From: Polaribacter marinus
Lineage (GTDB): Bacteria; Bacteroidota; Bacteroidia; Flavobacteriales; Flavobacteriaceae
Assembly (NCBI RefSeq): GCF_022662535.1
Contig: NZ_JAKQYM010000004.1
Span: 186,001-250,000 of the forward strand
DNA length: 64,000 nucleotides
Direction: 5' to 3'
A program made the translations under genes and the position numbers. The notes below the pieces were generated by a model. The model had not been told where the DNA came from. It saw nothing but the letters and a program-made list of their open reading frames with translations, and did not search any database. Below, in pieces: positions 51,731-60,653 of this stretch. Position 1 is the first letter of the stretch. Every line of letters starts with the position of its first letter.

Positions 51731-52456
51731 TTGAGATATTTTATAGAACTTTCTTATAACGGAAAAAATTATCATGGTTGGCAAATTCAACCAGATGTAG
51801 TTTCTGTGCAACAAAAATTAAACAATGCGCTTTCTACGATCTTTCAACAACAAATAGCAGTTGTAGGAGCTGGAAGAACAGATACAGGTGTTCATGCCTC
51901 ACAAATGTTTGCACATTTTGATATTGATATAGAACTAAAAGGAGATGTTGTTTTTAAACTCAATTCTATTTTGCCAAATGATATTGCAGTCTATAAAGTA
52001 TTTTTGGTTGATGATGAAAAGCATGTAAGGTTTGATGCAATTTCTAGAAGTTATGAATACAGAATTTGGTTAGGTAGAAACCCTTTTTTATTAGATTTTT
52101 CTTGGCAAATTCATTCTCAAAATTTAGATGTAAGTTTGATGAATGAAGCTGCAAAATTACTTTTAGAATATGAAGATTTTCAAACATTTTCTAAAGTAAA
52201 AACAGACGTTTATACTTTTAATTGTAATGTTACTGAAGCTTTTTGGAAACAAGAAAAAGAACAACTTACTTTTTATATTTCTGCCAACAGATTTTTAAGA
52301 AATATGGTAAGAGCTATTGTTGGTACTTTAGTAGACGTGGGATTAGGTAAAATTTCAGTTGAAGATTTTAGGGCAATTATAGAAAGTAAAAGTAGAAGTA
52401 ATGCAGGATTGTCGGTTCCTGCAAAAGGATTATTTTTAACCAACATTAAATATTAA
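51731..52456 (+). CDS. truA: tRNA pseudouridine(38-40) synthase TruA
   Basis: Modifies U38-40 in tRNA anticodon stems. The TTG at 51731 must be the start: the next residues RYFIELSYNGKNYHGWQIQ are the conserved N-terminus and no ATG precedes them after the promoter. Catalytic D51 lies in GAGRTDTGVHA; RFDAISRSYEYRIW and RFLRNMVRAIVG follow. At 241 residues it is normal length. The ABC exporter begins 3 bases after the stop. Confidence 0.94.
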   Translation: MRYFIELSYNGKNYHGWQIQPDVVSVQQKLNNALSTIFQQQIAVVGAGRTDTGVHASQMFAHFDIDIELKGDVVFKLNSILPNDIAVYKVFLVDDEKHVRFDAISRSYEYRIWLGRNPFLLDFSWQIHSQNLDVSLMNEAAKLLLEYEDFQTFSKVKTDVYTFNCNVTEAFWKQEKEQLTFYISANRFLRNMVRAIVGTLVDVGLGKISVEDFRAIIESKSRSNAGLSVPAKGLFLTNIKY

Positions 52457-52459
52457 ATT

Positions 52460-54226
52460 TTGGCAGATAAAACAGGTAAAGCTTTCGATTTACAAATTTT
52501 TTTAAGACTTATGGGTTTTGCAAAACGCTATAAATTAAATTTTTTTATAGCCGCTGCTTCTACAATTTTATTAGCAATTGTTTCTTTAATAAATCCATAT
52601 TTAATAAAAGTAACCATAGATAAATATATTACCGAAAAAGATACAGAAGGACTTGTGCATAATATAATGTTAATGTCTGGAGTTATTTTGTTAGAAGTAC
52701 TTTTGCGTTTTACATTTATTTATTTTGCAAATTGGGTTGGGCAACATATTATAAGAGATATCAGAGCAAAAATATTTAGACATATTTTACAATTTAAAAT
52801 GTCTTATTTCGATACAAATTCTGTTGGTAAATTAGTAACAAGAGTTGTGTCTGATATAGAAACAATTGCAGCTTTTTTTAGTAGTGGCGTATTTACAATT
52901 GTAAGTGATGTTTTACAAATGTTTGCTGTTGCTGCGTTAATGTTTTATTTTAATTGGAAACTAGCCTTAATTGCTTTGGCAGTATTGCCAATACTTATTT
53001 ATGCTACCAAAATTTTTCAAAAAGCTATAAAAGCAACATTTCAAGAAGTTAGAAATCAAGTTGCCAATTTAAACGGATTTGTACAAGAAAGAGTTACAGG
53101 AATGAAAATTGTACAACTTTTTAATAGAGAAAAAATAGAGTATAAAAATTTTATGGAAATTAATAATAAGCACAAAAAAGCTTATGTAAAAACCATTTGG
53201 TATTTTTCTATATTCTTTCCAATTGCAGAAATTTTATCTTCTATAGGTATTGGTTTAATTGTTTGGTTTGGAAGCAAACAAATCATTACAGGTGAAGTTC
53301 CGGGGCCTGGAACTGTAATTGCATTTGTTCAAATGGCACAAATGTTATTTAGACCTTTACGTCAAATTGCAGATAAGTTTAATCAACTTCAAATGGGAAT
53401 TGTTTCTGGAGAACGTGTTTTTAAAGTAATAGATACAGAAAGTTCAATTGCTAAAAATGGTAATATAAAAGCAAATAAATTAAAAGGAAACATTAAGTTT
53501 AAAGATGTTAGATTTAGTTATATAAAAGACGAAGAGGTTTTAAAAGGAATTTCTTTTGATGTTAAAAGCGGGCAAACGGTTGCTATTGTTGGGGCAACAG
53601 GGGCAGGAAAATCTACGATTATTAATCTAATAAATCGTTTTTATGAAATTGATAGTGGAACTATTTCTATTGATGGTATTTCTGTTGAAGATTATACGAT
53701 AGAGAGTTTAAGAGATCAAGTGGCCATTGTATTGCAAGATGTGTTTTTGTTTTCAGATTCGATTTTAAATAACATCACATTAAAAAATGATCAAATTGGT
53801 TTAGAAGAGGTTCAAAATGCAGCAAAACAAATAGGAATTCACGATTTTATTATGACGCTTCCAGAAGGGTATAATTATAATGTAAAAGAAAGAGGAGCCA
53901 TGTTGTCATCGGGTCAAAGACAATTAATTGCCTTTTTACGAGCTTATGTTAGTAAACCTAGTATTTTAATTTTAGACGAAGCTACATCCTCTGTAGATGC
54001 CAATGCAGAACAAATGATTCAATATGCAACAGAAACAATTACAAAAGGAAGAACTTCAATTGTAATTGCACATAGATTGGCAACAATAAAACAAGCAGAT
54101 AAAATTATTGTAATGGATAAAGGCTTCATTGTAGAAGAAGGCTCTCATCAAGAACTATTAGAAAAGGAAAATGGTTATTATAAAAACTTGTATGACAAAC
54201 AGTTTAGTTTAGATCAAGTTTCTTAA
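52460..54226 (+). CDS. ABC exporter, fused permease-ATPase (MsbA/MDR-like)
   Basis: A 588-residue half-transporter that works as a homodimer or heterodimer in the inner membrane. Six helices (about 25-310) carry the type I exporter fold; the ATPase has GATGAGKST (Walker A), LSSGQRQLIAFLRA (signature), LILDEATSSVDA (Walker B) and AHRLATI (switch His). It starts with TTG (LADKTGKAFDL) three bases after truA. The substrate, whether lipid, drug or peptide, cannot be told from the sequence. Confidence 0.9.
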   Translation: MADKTGKAFDLQIFLRLMGFAKRYKLNFFIAAASTILLAIVSLINPYLIKVTIDKYITEKDTEGLVHNIMLMSGVILLEVLLRFTFIYFANWVGQHIIRDIRAKIFRHILQFKMSYFDTNSVGKLVTRVVSDIETIAAFFSSGVFTIVSDVLQMFAVAALMFYFNWKLALIALAVLPILIYATKIFQKAIKATFQEVRNQVANLNGFVQERVTGMKIVQLFNREKIEYKNFMEINNKHKKAYVKTIWYFSIFFPIAEILSSIGIGLIVWFGSKQIITGEVPGPGTVIAFVQMAQMLFRPLRQIADKFNQLQMGIVSGERVFKVIDTESSIAKNGNIKANKLKGNIKFKDVRFSYIKDEEVLKGISFDVKSGQTVAIVGATGAGKSTIINLINRFYEIDSGTISIDGISVEDYTIESLRDQVAIVLQDVFLFSDSILNNITLKNDQIGLEEVQNAAKQIGIHDFIMTLPEGYNYNVKERGAMLSSGQRQLIAFLRAYVSKPSILILDEATSSVDANAEQMIQYATETITKGRTSIVIAHRLATIKQADKIIVMDKGFIVEEGSHQELLEKENGYYKNLYDKQFSLDQVS

Positions 54227-54265
54227 AATTGTTGTATTTAATACTGATACCTATTTATATTCTCT

Positions 54266-54273
54266 TAACTTTG
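54266..54273 (+). promoter_or_regulatory. -7 box of the small lipoprotein gene
   Basis: TAACTTTG, 23 bases before the ATG at 54297. Confidence 0.5.
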
Positions 54274-54296
54274 TAATTCAATCTAAAACAAAAAAA

Positions 54297-54731
54297 ATGA
54301 AAAAAATTGTATTATCAGTATTTGTAGTTGCTGCATTATTAATTACTTCTTGTAAAGGAGAAAAAAAAGATGCTAAAGAAGTAGTTGAAGGAGCTAAAAC
54401 AGAAATTAAAAAAGAAGCAGAAAAAGTTGAAACAAAATTGGTAGAAACAAAAAAAGAAGTTTCTGACAAAATAGAATCGGCTTTAGAGGGGGTTTCTATT
54501 CCAAAATTTGAAAATATAGAAGTAACAAAGCATTTAGAATCTTACGCAACTTATGCTAAAGAATATATTGCAGCAAAAGGAGATGTGTTAAAAAACGCAA
54601 AACTTGCTAAAGAAGGTGTAGAATTAGCTAAAAAAGGTAAAGAAATATTAGCTTCTTTAGATGATGAAAGCGCTAAGAAATTTAAAAGTGTTATGAATGC
54701 TATTCAATCTAAAATGGCTCCTGCAAATTAA
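54297..54731 (+). CDS. Small helical lipoprotein
   Basis: A 144-residue lipoprotein with a lipobox (LITSC, C19) and a Lys/Glu-rich, apolipoprotein-like helical body (KEVVEGAKTEIKKEAEKVET), then a less charged helix with HLESYATYAKEYI. No known family. Monocistronic, with its own promoter and a strong terminator. Confidence 0.72.
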   Translation: MKKIVLSVFVVAALLITSCKGEKKDAKEVVEGAKTEIKKEAEKVETKLVETKKEVSDKIESALEGVSIPKFENIEVTKHLESYATYAKEYIAAKGDVLKNAKLAKEGVELAKKGKEILASLDDESAKKFKSVMNAIQSKMAPAN

Positions 54732-54750
54732 TTGCGGTTATTTTAAATAT

Positions 54751-54787
54751 AAAAAAAAGGTTCTCAATTTTGAGAACCTTTTTTTTA
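54751..54787 (+). terminator. Terminator of the small lipoprotein gene
   Basis: Stem AAGGTTCTCA/TGAGAACCTT, loop ATTT, with A8 upstream and T-run downstream; it may also serve cdaA on the other strand. Confidence 0.92.
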
Positions 54788-54825
54788 TATTATTATTTCT
54801 GTTGAATGCTGTAGGAATATTTTTT

Positions 54826-55602
54826 TTACATTAAATCTTTTCTAAGTTTTTCGTTTAGATCTTTGTAATCAGAATAGAGTTCAAAACCACCATCTTTTAT
54901 ATATGAGATTTCTCCGGTTTCTTCAGAAACTAATAAACAAGCTGCATCAGTTTTTTCGGAAACTCCAATTGCTGCTCTATGTCTTAAACCAAATCTTGCC
55001 GGAATTCTTGTACTGTCAGAAATTGGTAAAACAACTCTAGTTGCTACAATAAAATTGTCTCTAATAATTATCGCTCCATCATGTAAAGGACTGTTTTTAT
55101 AAAAAATACTTTGTAAAATGGCTTCATTTACAGAAGCATTCATTCTATCTCCAGTATTTATTAAAAAATCTAAACTATTTGTTCTTTCAATAACAATTAG
55201 TGCGCCTGTTTTGGTTTTCGATAAATTTTTACATGCTTCTAAAATAACATCAGTATCAATTTCTGTGGTAATCTCTGTTTGTAAAAATTTTAATTGCTTT
55301 AAAAAACTACGTTTATTTGTGAAGTTTGTGGTCCCAATCATTAATAAAAATTTTCGGATTTCTTGCTGAAAAACAATGATTAACGCAATAACTCCACCAG
55401 ACAAAAGGTAGCCTAAGATACCACTTAACATTTCCATTTTTAAGGCTTGTGTAATTTTCCAAATAAGAAAAATAAACGCAATACCAATTACAATATTAAT
55501 GGCAACGGTACCTTTTAATAATTTGTATATATAGTAGAGAAGTATTGCTACAAGTAAAATATCTAATACATCTAACAAAGAAAATTCAATAAAATCTAAC
55601 AT
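54826..55602 (-). CDS. cdaA: Diadenylate cyclase CdaA
   Basis: Membrane-bound synthase of the second messenger c-di-AMP from two ATP. Three N-terminal helices (about 12-80) precede the DAC domain, with GALIVIER, the substrate motif SPLHDGAIII and the RHRAAIGVSE motif. At 258 residues it is standard length. In many Bacteroidota it follows folP directly; here an exbD gene and 275 bases lie between. Confidence 0.94.
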   Translation of the reverse strand: MLDFIEFSLLDVLDILLVAILLYYIYKLLKGTVAINIVIGIAFIFLIWKITQALKMEMLSGILGYLLSGGVIALIIVFQQEIRKFLLMIGTTNFTNKRSFLKQLKFLQTEITTEIDTDVILEACKNLSKTKTGALIVIERTNSLDFLINTGDRMNASVNEAILQSIFYKNSPLHDGAIIIRDNFIVATRVVLPISDSTRIPARFGLRHRAAIGVSEKTDAACLLVSEETGEISYIKDGGFELYSDYKDLNEKLRKDLM

Positions 55603-55654
55603 GAAAATTGACTGATTTTAGGCTAAAATACTAATAAATTTATTGATATTACTA

Positions 55655-56260
55655 TCAATTATTTATTTCAACATCTGATAATAATAAAGGATATTTTTCT
55701 CTTATTAATTTTATTTTTTGATATAAGGCTTCATTTTTAGGATTAGATTTTTTATAATCTTCTAATAAACTCATATAATTTTGTTGATATAATTTAGAGG
55801 AAAGTTTATTGCGTAAATGTGAATAAGCAGAATTTAAATTGTCTAAAACGTTTATATAAGTTTCGTAATTTGTAGTTCTATCTGCTTTAATCGATAGAAT
55901 TGCCTTAGTTGGGTGTTCTGATGAACTTATTATTTTTTCTCCATTACACCATTCACAAGCATTTTTATTAATATCTAAACCACCACCATTATCTATAAAG
56001 TTAATGGCAATTTGTTTTAAGTCTTTTAGTTGGGTTATTTTTCCGTCTACAAAAAGTTTATTGTTGCTATTAATATTTACTTCTAAAATATTTCGCTCTT
56101 TGATGTCCATAACAAAATTATCTTTTGGTTTTTGTGGAATTTTTCTTGCAATTCCAGAATCTACATTCATAGTTGTTGTTACTAAAAAGAAGATTAATAA
56201 TAAAAAAGCAATATCTGCCATAGAGCCAGTATTGATTTCGGGTGTTTTTTTTCTACTCAT
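55655..56260 (-). CDS. ExbD/TolR-type biopolymer transport protein
   Basis: A 201-residue single-span protein: cytosolic MSRKKTPEINTGSMADIAFLLLIFFLV includes the helix (about 17-33) with its conserved Asp (D16 of MADIAFL), and a periplasmic domain follows. A CEWCNGEK insert (CxxC) and TKAILSIKADRTTNYETYI are typical of Flavobacteriia ExbD. It would pair with an ExbB proton channel for TonB energisation, but no exbB is adjacent. Confidence 0.85.
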   Translation of the reverse strand: MSRKKTPEINTGSMADIAFLLLIFFLVTTTMNVDSGIARKIPQKPKDNFVMDIKERNILEVNINSNNKLFVDGKITQLKDLKQIAINFIDNGGGLDINKNACEWCNGEKIISSSEHPTKAILSIKADRTTNYETYINVLDNLNSAYSHLRNKLSSKLYQQNYMSLLEDYKKSNPKNEALYQKIKLIREKYPLLLSDVEINN

Positions 56261-56536
56261 AATTTCTAGTTATAAAAGTTAATAAATTGAGTTTTCTTTT
56301 CGATACAAAACGAAAGAAATTATTAAAGTTTAACTAGCTAGATTTTTGGCGTTAACATTTATTTAACAATAAAGATGCCAAGATTTTGAGAAGTAAAAAG
56401 TTTGTAAATAAGTTTAGCTTTGATTAACTCTACTTTTATATTTTATTGAGTCGTTGAATGTTTTACATCTGAAACGATTTGTTTAAGCTCTTTTGAAGAA
56501 CGAAAAAAACGAGTAGTGAAAGTAGGAAATAGCATC
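56261..56536. other. Intergenic stretch between exbD and folP
   Basis: AT-rich, no credible ORF. It holds weak dyads: TTTCG-N8-CGAAA near 56300 and a TTGGC/GCCAA pair near 56345-56385. A promoter for exbD-cdaA is probably here, but I cannot place it with confidence. Confidence 0.3.
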
Positions 56537-57361
56537 TTATAAAGAAATTTGTTTTACAATATTAACGGCTTCAATAGCTTCTTTTACATCATGAACGCGT
56601 AAAACATTGGCGCCATTTAAAAGAGCGATTGTGTTGGCAGAAGTAGTCGCATTCAATGCTTCTTGTGCAGAAATATCTAAGGTTTTATACAACATCGATT
56701 TTCTTGAAATTCCAGCTAAAATAGGTGTGTCTAAACTTTTAAAAAGTGATAAGTTCTTTAGGATTTCAAAATTATGATTGATTGTTTTTCCAAAACCAAA
56801 ACCAACATCAATAATAATATCATTGAGTTTTAATTGATGTAATTTAAAAATTTGTGCAGCAAAAAAGGAAATAATTTCTTTTATTACATCTTCATAAACA
56901 GGATTCATTTGCATATTCTGAGGCGTACCTAACATGTGCATTAAAATATATGGAACTTGTAAATTGGCTACAGTTTCAAACATTTTATCGTCCATTTTTC
57001 CTCCAGAAATATCATTAATAATTGCAGCTCCAGAATTCACCGTTTCTTTGGCCACTTTACTTCTAAAAGTATCCACAGAAATTATAATTTCTGGAAAGTT
57101 TTTTATCAACAAATCTATTACAGGAACAATTCGTTGTAGTTCTTCTTCTTCAGTAATATGCTTTGCTCCAGGTCTTGAAGAATAGGCACCAACATCAATA
57201 AAAGTAGCTCCTTCAAAAAGCATTTTTTCAACTTGATAAAGAATATCTGTTTCGTTTTTGTATTTCCCTCCATCAAAAAAAGAATCTGGAGTAATATTTA
57301 AAATCCCCATTACTTTAGGAGTTGCTAAATCAATTAAAGTTCCTTTACAATTTACAGTCAT
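56537..57361 (-). CDS. folP: Dihydropteroate synthase
   Basis: Joins p-aminobenzoate to dihydropterin pyrophosphate in folate synthesis, the sulfonamide target. Family marks are MGILNITPDSFFDGGKY, SVDTFRSKVAKE, INDISGGK and DVGFGFGKTINHN, with SRKSM toward the end. At 274 residues it is normal. Its ATG is directly next to the stop of the LOG-family gene. Confidence 0.95.
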   Translation of the reverse strand: MTVNCKGTLIDLATPKVMGILNITPDSFFDGGKYKNETDILYQVEKMLFEGATFIDVGAYSSRPGAKHITEEEELQRIVPVIDLLIKNFPEIIISVDTFRSKVAKETVNSGAAIINDISGGKMDDKMFETVANLQVPYILMHMLGTPQNMQMNPVYEDVIKEIISFFAAQIFKLHQLKLNDIIIDVGFGFGKTINHNFEILKNLSLFKSLDTPILAGISRKSMLYKTLDISAQEALNATTSANTIALLNGANVLRVHDVKEAIEAVNIVKQISL

Positions 57362-57943
57362 TTAACTTACTACTTTACGAATTACATGCTCAATTTCTGG
57401 GGCTTGGTAATTGTTCATTTTTTGCATTAAATCATTTACAGAAGCACCAACAATTAACATATTTCTATTGGTTTGTTTTAAATAACCTTCATCTACCATT
57501 TTGTCTAATTGTAGCAGTATAGGATCAAAAAAACCATTTATATTTAAAAGACCTACGGGTTTTTGTTCTATGTGTAATTGATTTAAAGTTAATGCTTCAA
57601 AAAGTTCATCTAAGGTTCCAAACCCTCCAGGAAGCGTAATATAGCCATTAATTAATTTACTCATGATAACTTTACGTTCGCTCATTTTTTTACAAACAAT
57701 CATTTCTTCAACTCCTGCATGAACAACTTCTTCTTTTTCTAATAATTGGGGAATTACACCAATAACTTCACCATTATGGGCAAGAATTGTATCTGCAAGA
57801 ATACCCATCATTCCAATTTTTCCTCCACCATAGACTAAAGCAATTTTGTTTTTAGCAAAATAATTCCCTAGTTCTGTAGCGGCTTCTTTGTAAATAGGAT
57901 TAAAGCCAAGACTTGAACCACAAAAAACAACAATTCTTTTCAT
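57362..57943 (-). CDS. LOG family protein (nucleotide 5'-monophosphate nucleosidase-like)
   Basis: A 193-residue Rossmann-type protein. The LOG signature PGGFGTLDE is preceded by the ERKVIMSK segment, and the N-terminus has VFCGSSLG and VYGGGKIGMMG. LOG enzymes release cytokinin-like bases from their riboside monophosphates; bacterial members more broadly cleave AMP-type nucleotides. The substrate here is not proven. Confidence 0.88.
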   Translation of the reverse strand: MKRIVVFCGSSLGFNPIYKEAATELGNYFAKNKIALVYGGGKIGMMGILADTILAHNGEVIGVIPQLLEKEEVVHAGVEEMIVCKKMSERKVIMSKLINGYITLPGGFGTLDELFEALTLNQLHIEQKPVGLLNINGFFDPILLQLDKMVDEGYLKQTNRNMLIVGASVNDLMQKMNNYQAPEIEHVIRKVVS

Positions 57944-57996
57944 ATTATAGTTGATAAATTCATTGTAAAAATAAATGAAATGCTTTGAAGATTTAC

Positions 57997-58004
57997 TACA
58001 TTTG
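57997..58004 (+). promoter_or_regulatory. -7 box of the DUF1599 operon
   Basis: TACATTTG, 21 bases before the ATG at 58026. It lies downstream of an in-frame start at 57975, which is therefore rejected. Confidence 0.5.
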
Positions 58005-58025
58005 AAGAAATACTTTTTTATACAA

Positions 58026-58562
58026 ATGCAAGATACCTCAAAACAATACGATGCTGTTATAGATGAATGTAGAAGTTTATTTATTAAAAAAATGTCTGAT
58101 TATGGTTCTGCGTGGAGAATTCTACGTTTGCCATCCTTAACAGATCAGATTTTTATAAAAGCGCAAAGAATTCGTCAGTTACAAGAAAATGAGGTGAGAA
58201 AAGTTGATGAAGATGAGAAATCTGAATTTATTGGCATCATTAATTATTCTATTATGGCCTTAATTCAGTTGGAAAATGGTGTTGTAGCAAATCCAGATTT
58301 AACCACAGAACAAGCAACAGTTTTGTATGATAAACATAGCAAAATTACTAAAGAATTAATGCTAAATAAAAATCATGATTATGGTGAAGCTTGGAGAGAT
58401 ATGCGTGTTTCTAGTTTAACAGATTTAATTTTACAGAAATTATTACGAGTAAAACAAATTGAAGATAATAAGGGTAAAACTATTGTTTCTGAAGGGATTG
58501 ATGCAAATTATCAAGACATGATTAATTATGCTGTTTTTGCGATGATTCATTTAGAAGAATAG
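58026..58562 (+). CDS. DUF1599 protein with two nucleotide-modification-associated domains
   Basis: A 178-residue protein made of two homologous halves. Each has the DYG-x-AWR core: MSDYGSAWRILRLPSLTDQI in the first and NHDYGEAWRDMRVSSLTDLI in the second, each closing with INYSIMALIQLE or INYAVFAMIHLEE. DUF1599 is linked by its family name to nucleotide modification, but the Flavobacteriia members are chromosomal housekeeping neighbours of folP. The biochemical role is unknown. It probably heads the operon with the DoxX-like gene and crcB. Confidence 0.82.
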   Translation: MQDTSKQYDAVIDECRSLFIKKMSDYGSAWRILRLPSLTDQIFIKAQRIRQLQENEVRKVDEDEKSEFIGIINYSIMALIQLENGVVANPDLTTEQATVLYDKHSKITKELMLNKNHDYGEAWRDMRVSSLTDLILQKLLRVKQIEDNKGKTIVSEGIDANYQDMINYAVFAMIHLEE

Positions 58563-58599
58563 AATATAAATTTATTTGATTTTTTTTAACAAGAATAGT

Positions 58600-59562
58600 A
58601 TGAAGTTATTAGTGCAATTTTCAAGAATAATAGTAGGAGTCTTATTTATTTTTTCAGGCTTTGTAAAATTGGTCGATCCAATAGGTTCTCAATATAAATT
58701 TCAAGAATATTTCTCGGAAGGGGTTTTAAATATAGAATTTTTAATTCCGTATACGTTACCGTTTGCAATCTTGTTAATTGTTGCAGAAGTTGTTTTAGGA
58801 ATAGCTCTTTTAGTTGGATGGAAACCTAAATTAACAATTTTTAGTTTACTCATTTTAATAATTGTATTCTTATTTTTAACTTGGTATTCTGCATATTATA
58901 ATAAAGTTACAGATTGTGGTTGTTTTGGAGATGCAATTAAATTAACACCTTGGCAATCATTTTATAAAGATGTTTTACTAACACTTTTAATTTTGTTCTT
59001 AACATTTAGAATCAAAGATATTAAACCGATTTTTGCAGGGAAACTTCCAACGATTATAACCTATATTTCTATATTTAGTTCTTTATTGGTTACATATTAT
59101 GTCCTTGTGCATTTACCAATTATTGATTTTAGACCCTATGCAATTGGTAAAAATATATCCGAAGGAATGAAATATCCCGAAGATGGAAGTATTCCTCTAG
59201 TGCATGATTTTGTTTTAGAAGATTCTCAAAACGATTTGGCTCCAGAAATTTTAGCTAAAGAAAAAGTGATGTTGGTTATTGTTTATAATTTAGATAAGTC
59301 TGATGAAAACGGATTTTTTAAAATTACGGAAGTAGCTAATAAAGCAATTAAAAAAGGATATACCGTGTATGGTGTTTCGGCATCATTTGCAGACGAACTA
59401 ATTCTTGCGCAAAACAAATACAATTTACCTTTCGAGTTTCTTTTTTGTGATGAAACAACACTTAAAACAATAGTTAGAGCAAATCCTGGGGTTTTGATTT
59501 TAAATAAAGGAACCGTTGTTGATAAAAGGAATTGGGTAGATGTTGATGAAATAAAATTATAA
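58600..59562 (+). CDS. DoxX/BT_3928-type membrane protein
   Basis: A 320-residue protein. The N-terminal half has four helices and the DoxX-like SRIIVGVLFIFSGFVKL start, with a D-CGCFG cysteine motif (TDCGCFGDAIKLTPW) between helices 3 and 4; a fifth helix is near 155. The C-terminal half looks like a thioredoxin-fold domain without an obvious CxxC. The family is common in Bacteroidota; function unproven, perhaps redox-related. I start at the ATG at 58600; the upstream TTG adds eight residues. The stop overlaps the crcB ATG by one base. Confidence 0.8.
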   Translation: MKLLVQFSRIIVGVLFIFSGFVKLVDPIGSQYKFQEYFSEGVLNIEFLIPYTLPFAILLIVAEVVLGIALLVGWKPKLTIFSLLILIIVFLFLTWYSAYYNKVTDCGCFGDAIKLTPWQSFYKDVLLTLLILFLTFRIKDIKPIFAGKLPTIITYISIFSSLLVTYYVLVHLPIIDFRPYAIGKNISEGMKYPEDGSIPLVHDFVLEDSQNDLAPEILAKEKVMLVIVYNLDKSDENGFFKITEVANKAIKKGYTVYGVSASFADELILAQNKYNLPFEFLFCDETTLKTIVRANPGVLILNKGTVVDKRNWVDVDEIKL

Positions 59563-59933
59563 TGAAGCAATTACTATTTGTTTTTATTGGTGGTGGGTTT
59601 GGAAGCGTTTTACGGTTTATTATTGGCAAATGGTTAAATAATACAGAAAACGGAATTCCATATGGTACTTTTTTCGCCAATATTTTAGGAAGCTTTTTAA
59701 TAGGAATCATTTTAGGTTATGCTGCAAAAAATGATACCTTAAGTCAGAATAGTACTTTACTTTTAGCAACAGGATTTTGTGGAGGTTTTACCACTTTTTC
59801 AACTTTTGCTTATGAAAATCATGTGTTTTTAAAATCGGGAGATTTTACCAGCTTTGCATTTTATACAATAGCAAGTTTTGCTGTTGGTTTCCTTGCTGTT
59901 TTTACTGGGATGTATTTGGTTAAATTTATTTAA
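59562..59933 (+). CDS. crcB: Fluoride efflux channel CrcB/Fluc
   Basis: A 123-residue four-helix membrane protein that forms an antiparallel dimeric fluoride channel. Family marks are GGGFGSVLRF at the start, IPYGTFFANILGSF with its Asn, and GFCGGFTTFSTF with the Phe-box. Translation is coupled to the DoxX-like gene by TAATG. No fluoride riboswitch precedes it, as it is internal to the operon. Confidence 0.93.
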   Translation: MKQLLFVFIGGGFGSVLRFIIGKWLNNTENGIPYGTFFANILGSFLIGIILGYAAKNDTLSQNSTLLLATGFCGGFTTFSTFAYENHVFLKSGDFTSFAFYTIASFAVGFLAVFTGMYLVKFI

Positions 59934-59942
59934 AATTAAAAA

Positions 59943-60644
59943 ATGAACAAATTGGTTACTTATCAATCAGAAGAAAATTTTGCAATTGTTACTATTAATA
60001 ACGGAAAAGCAAATGCAATTTCCCATGAGGTTATTGAAGGATTAAATGCAAGTTTAGACAAAGCTGAAAAAGAAAATAAGGTTGTAATCTTAACAGGTAA
60101 AGCAGGGATTTTTTCTGGAGGATTTGATTTAAAAGTGATGAAAGAATCACCTGAATCAGCAAAAGAATTGGTAACAAAAGGATCTAAGTTCTCACTAAGA
60201 ATGTTGTCTTTTCCACAGCCCATAATTGTAGCTTGTTCTGGTCATGCCATTGCAAAAGGAGCTTTTTTATTGTTGTCGGCAGATTATAGAATAGGTGTAG
60301 AGGGTGATTTTAAAATAGGCTTAAATGAAGTAATGATTGGTATGACAATGCACAATGCAGGTATTGCCATTGCAAAATCACGCTTATCGGAAGTGTATTT
60401 AAATAGAAGTGTAAACAATGCAGAAATTTACAATCCTAAACAGGCAATAGATGTAGGATTTTTAGATGTAATTGTTCCAGAAAAACATTTGTTATCAACA
60501 GCAATTAAAATTGCAGAAATGTTTTCTAAACTTAATAAAAAAGCACATTCTGAAACAAAATTAAAGGTAAGGAAACATCATTTACAAGATTTAGAAAATG
60601 CTATTGAATTAGATTTACAAAGCAATATTTCTATAAATGCATAG
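59943..60644 (+). CDS. Enoyl-CoA hydratase/isomerase (crotonase) family protein
   Basis: A 233-residue crotonase-fold enzyme. Oxyanion-hole segments are GKAGIFSGGFDLKVM and CSGHAIAKGAFLLL. Where typical hydratases have two Glu for water activation, this protein shows DFKIGLNEVMIGM with one Glu in a comparable position, so hydratase versus isomerase activity cannot be decided. It is 10 bases after crcB and last in the operon. Confidence 0.84.
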   Translation: MNKLVTYQSEENFAIVTINNGKANAISHEVIEGLNASLDKAEKENKVVILTGKAGIFSGGFDLKVMKESPESAKELVTKGSKFSLRMLSFPQPIIVACSGHAIAKGAFLLLSADYRIGVEGDFKIGLNEVMIGMTMHNAGIAIAKSRLSEVYLNRSVNNAEIYNPKQAIDVGFLDVIVPEKHLLSTAIKIAEMFSKLNKKAHSETKLKVRKHHLQDLENAIELDLQSNISINA

Positions 60645-60653
60645 TTTTTAATA

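Noticed and set aside
59400-59562. Fluoride riboswitch ahead of crcB
   Set aside because: crcB is internal to an operon and overlaps the upstream gene; no leader is available for a riboswitch.
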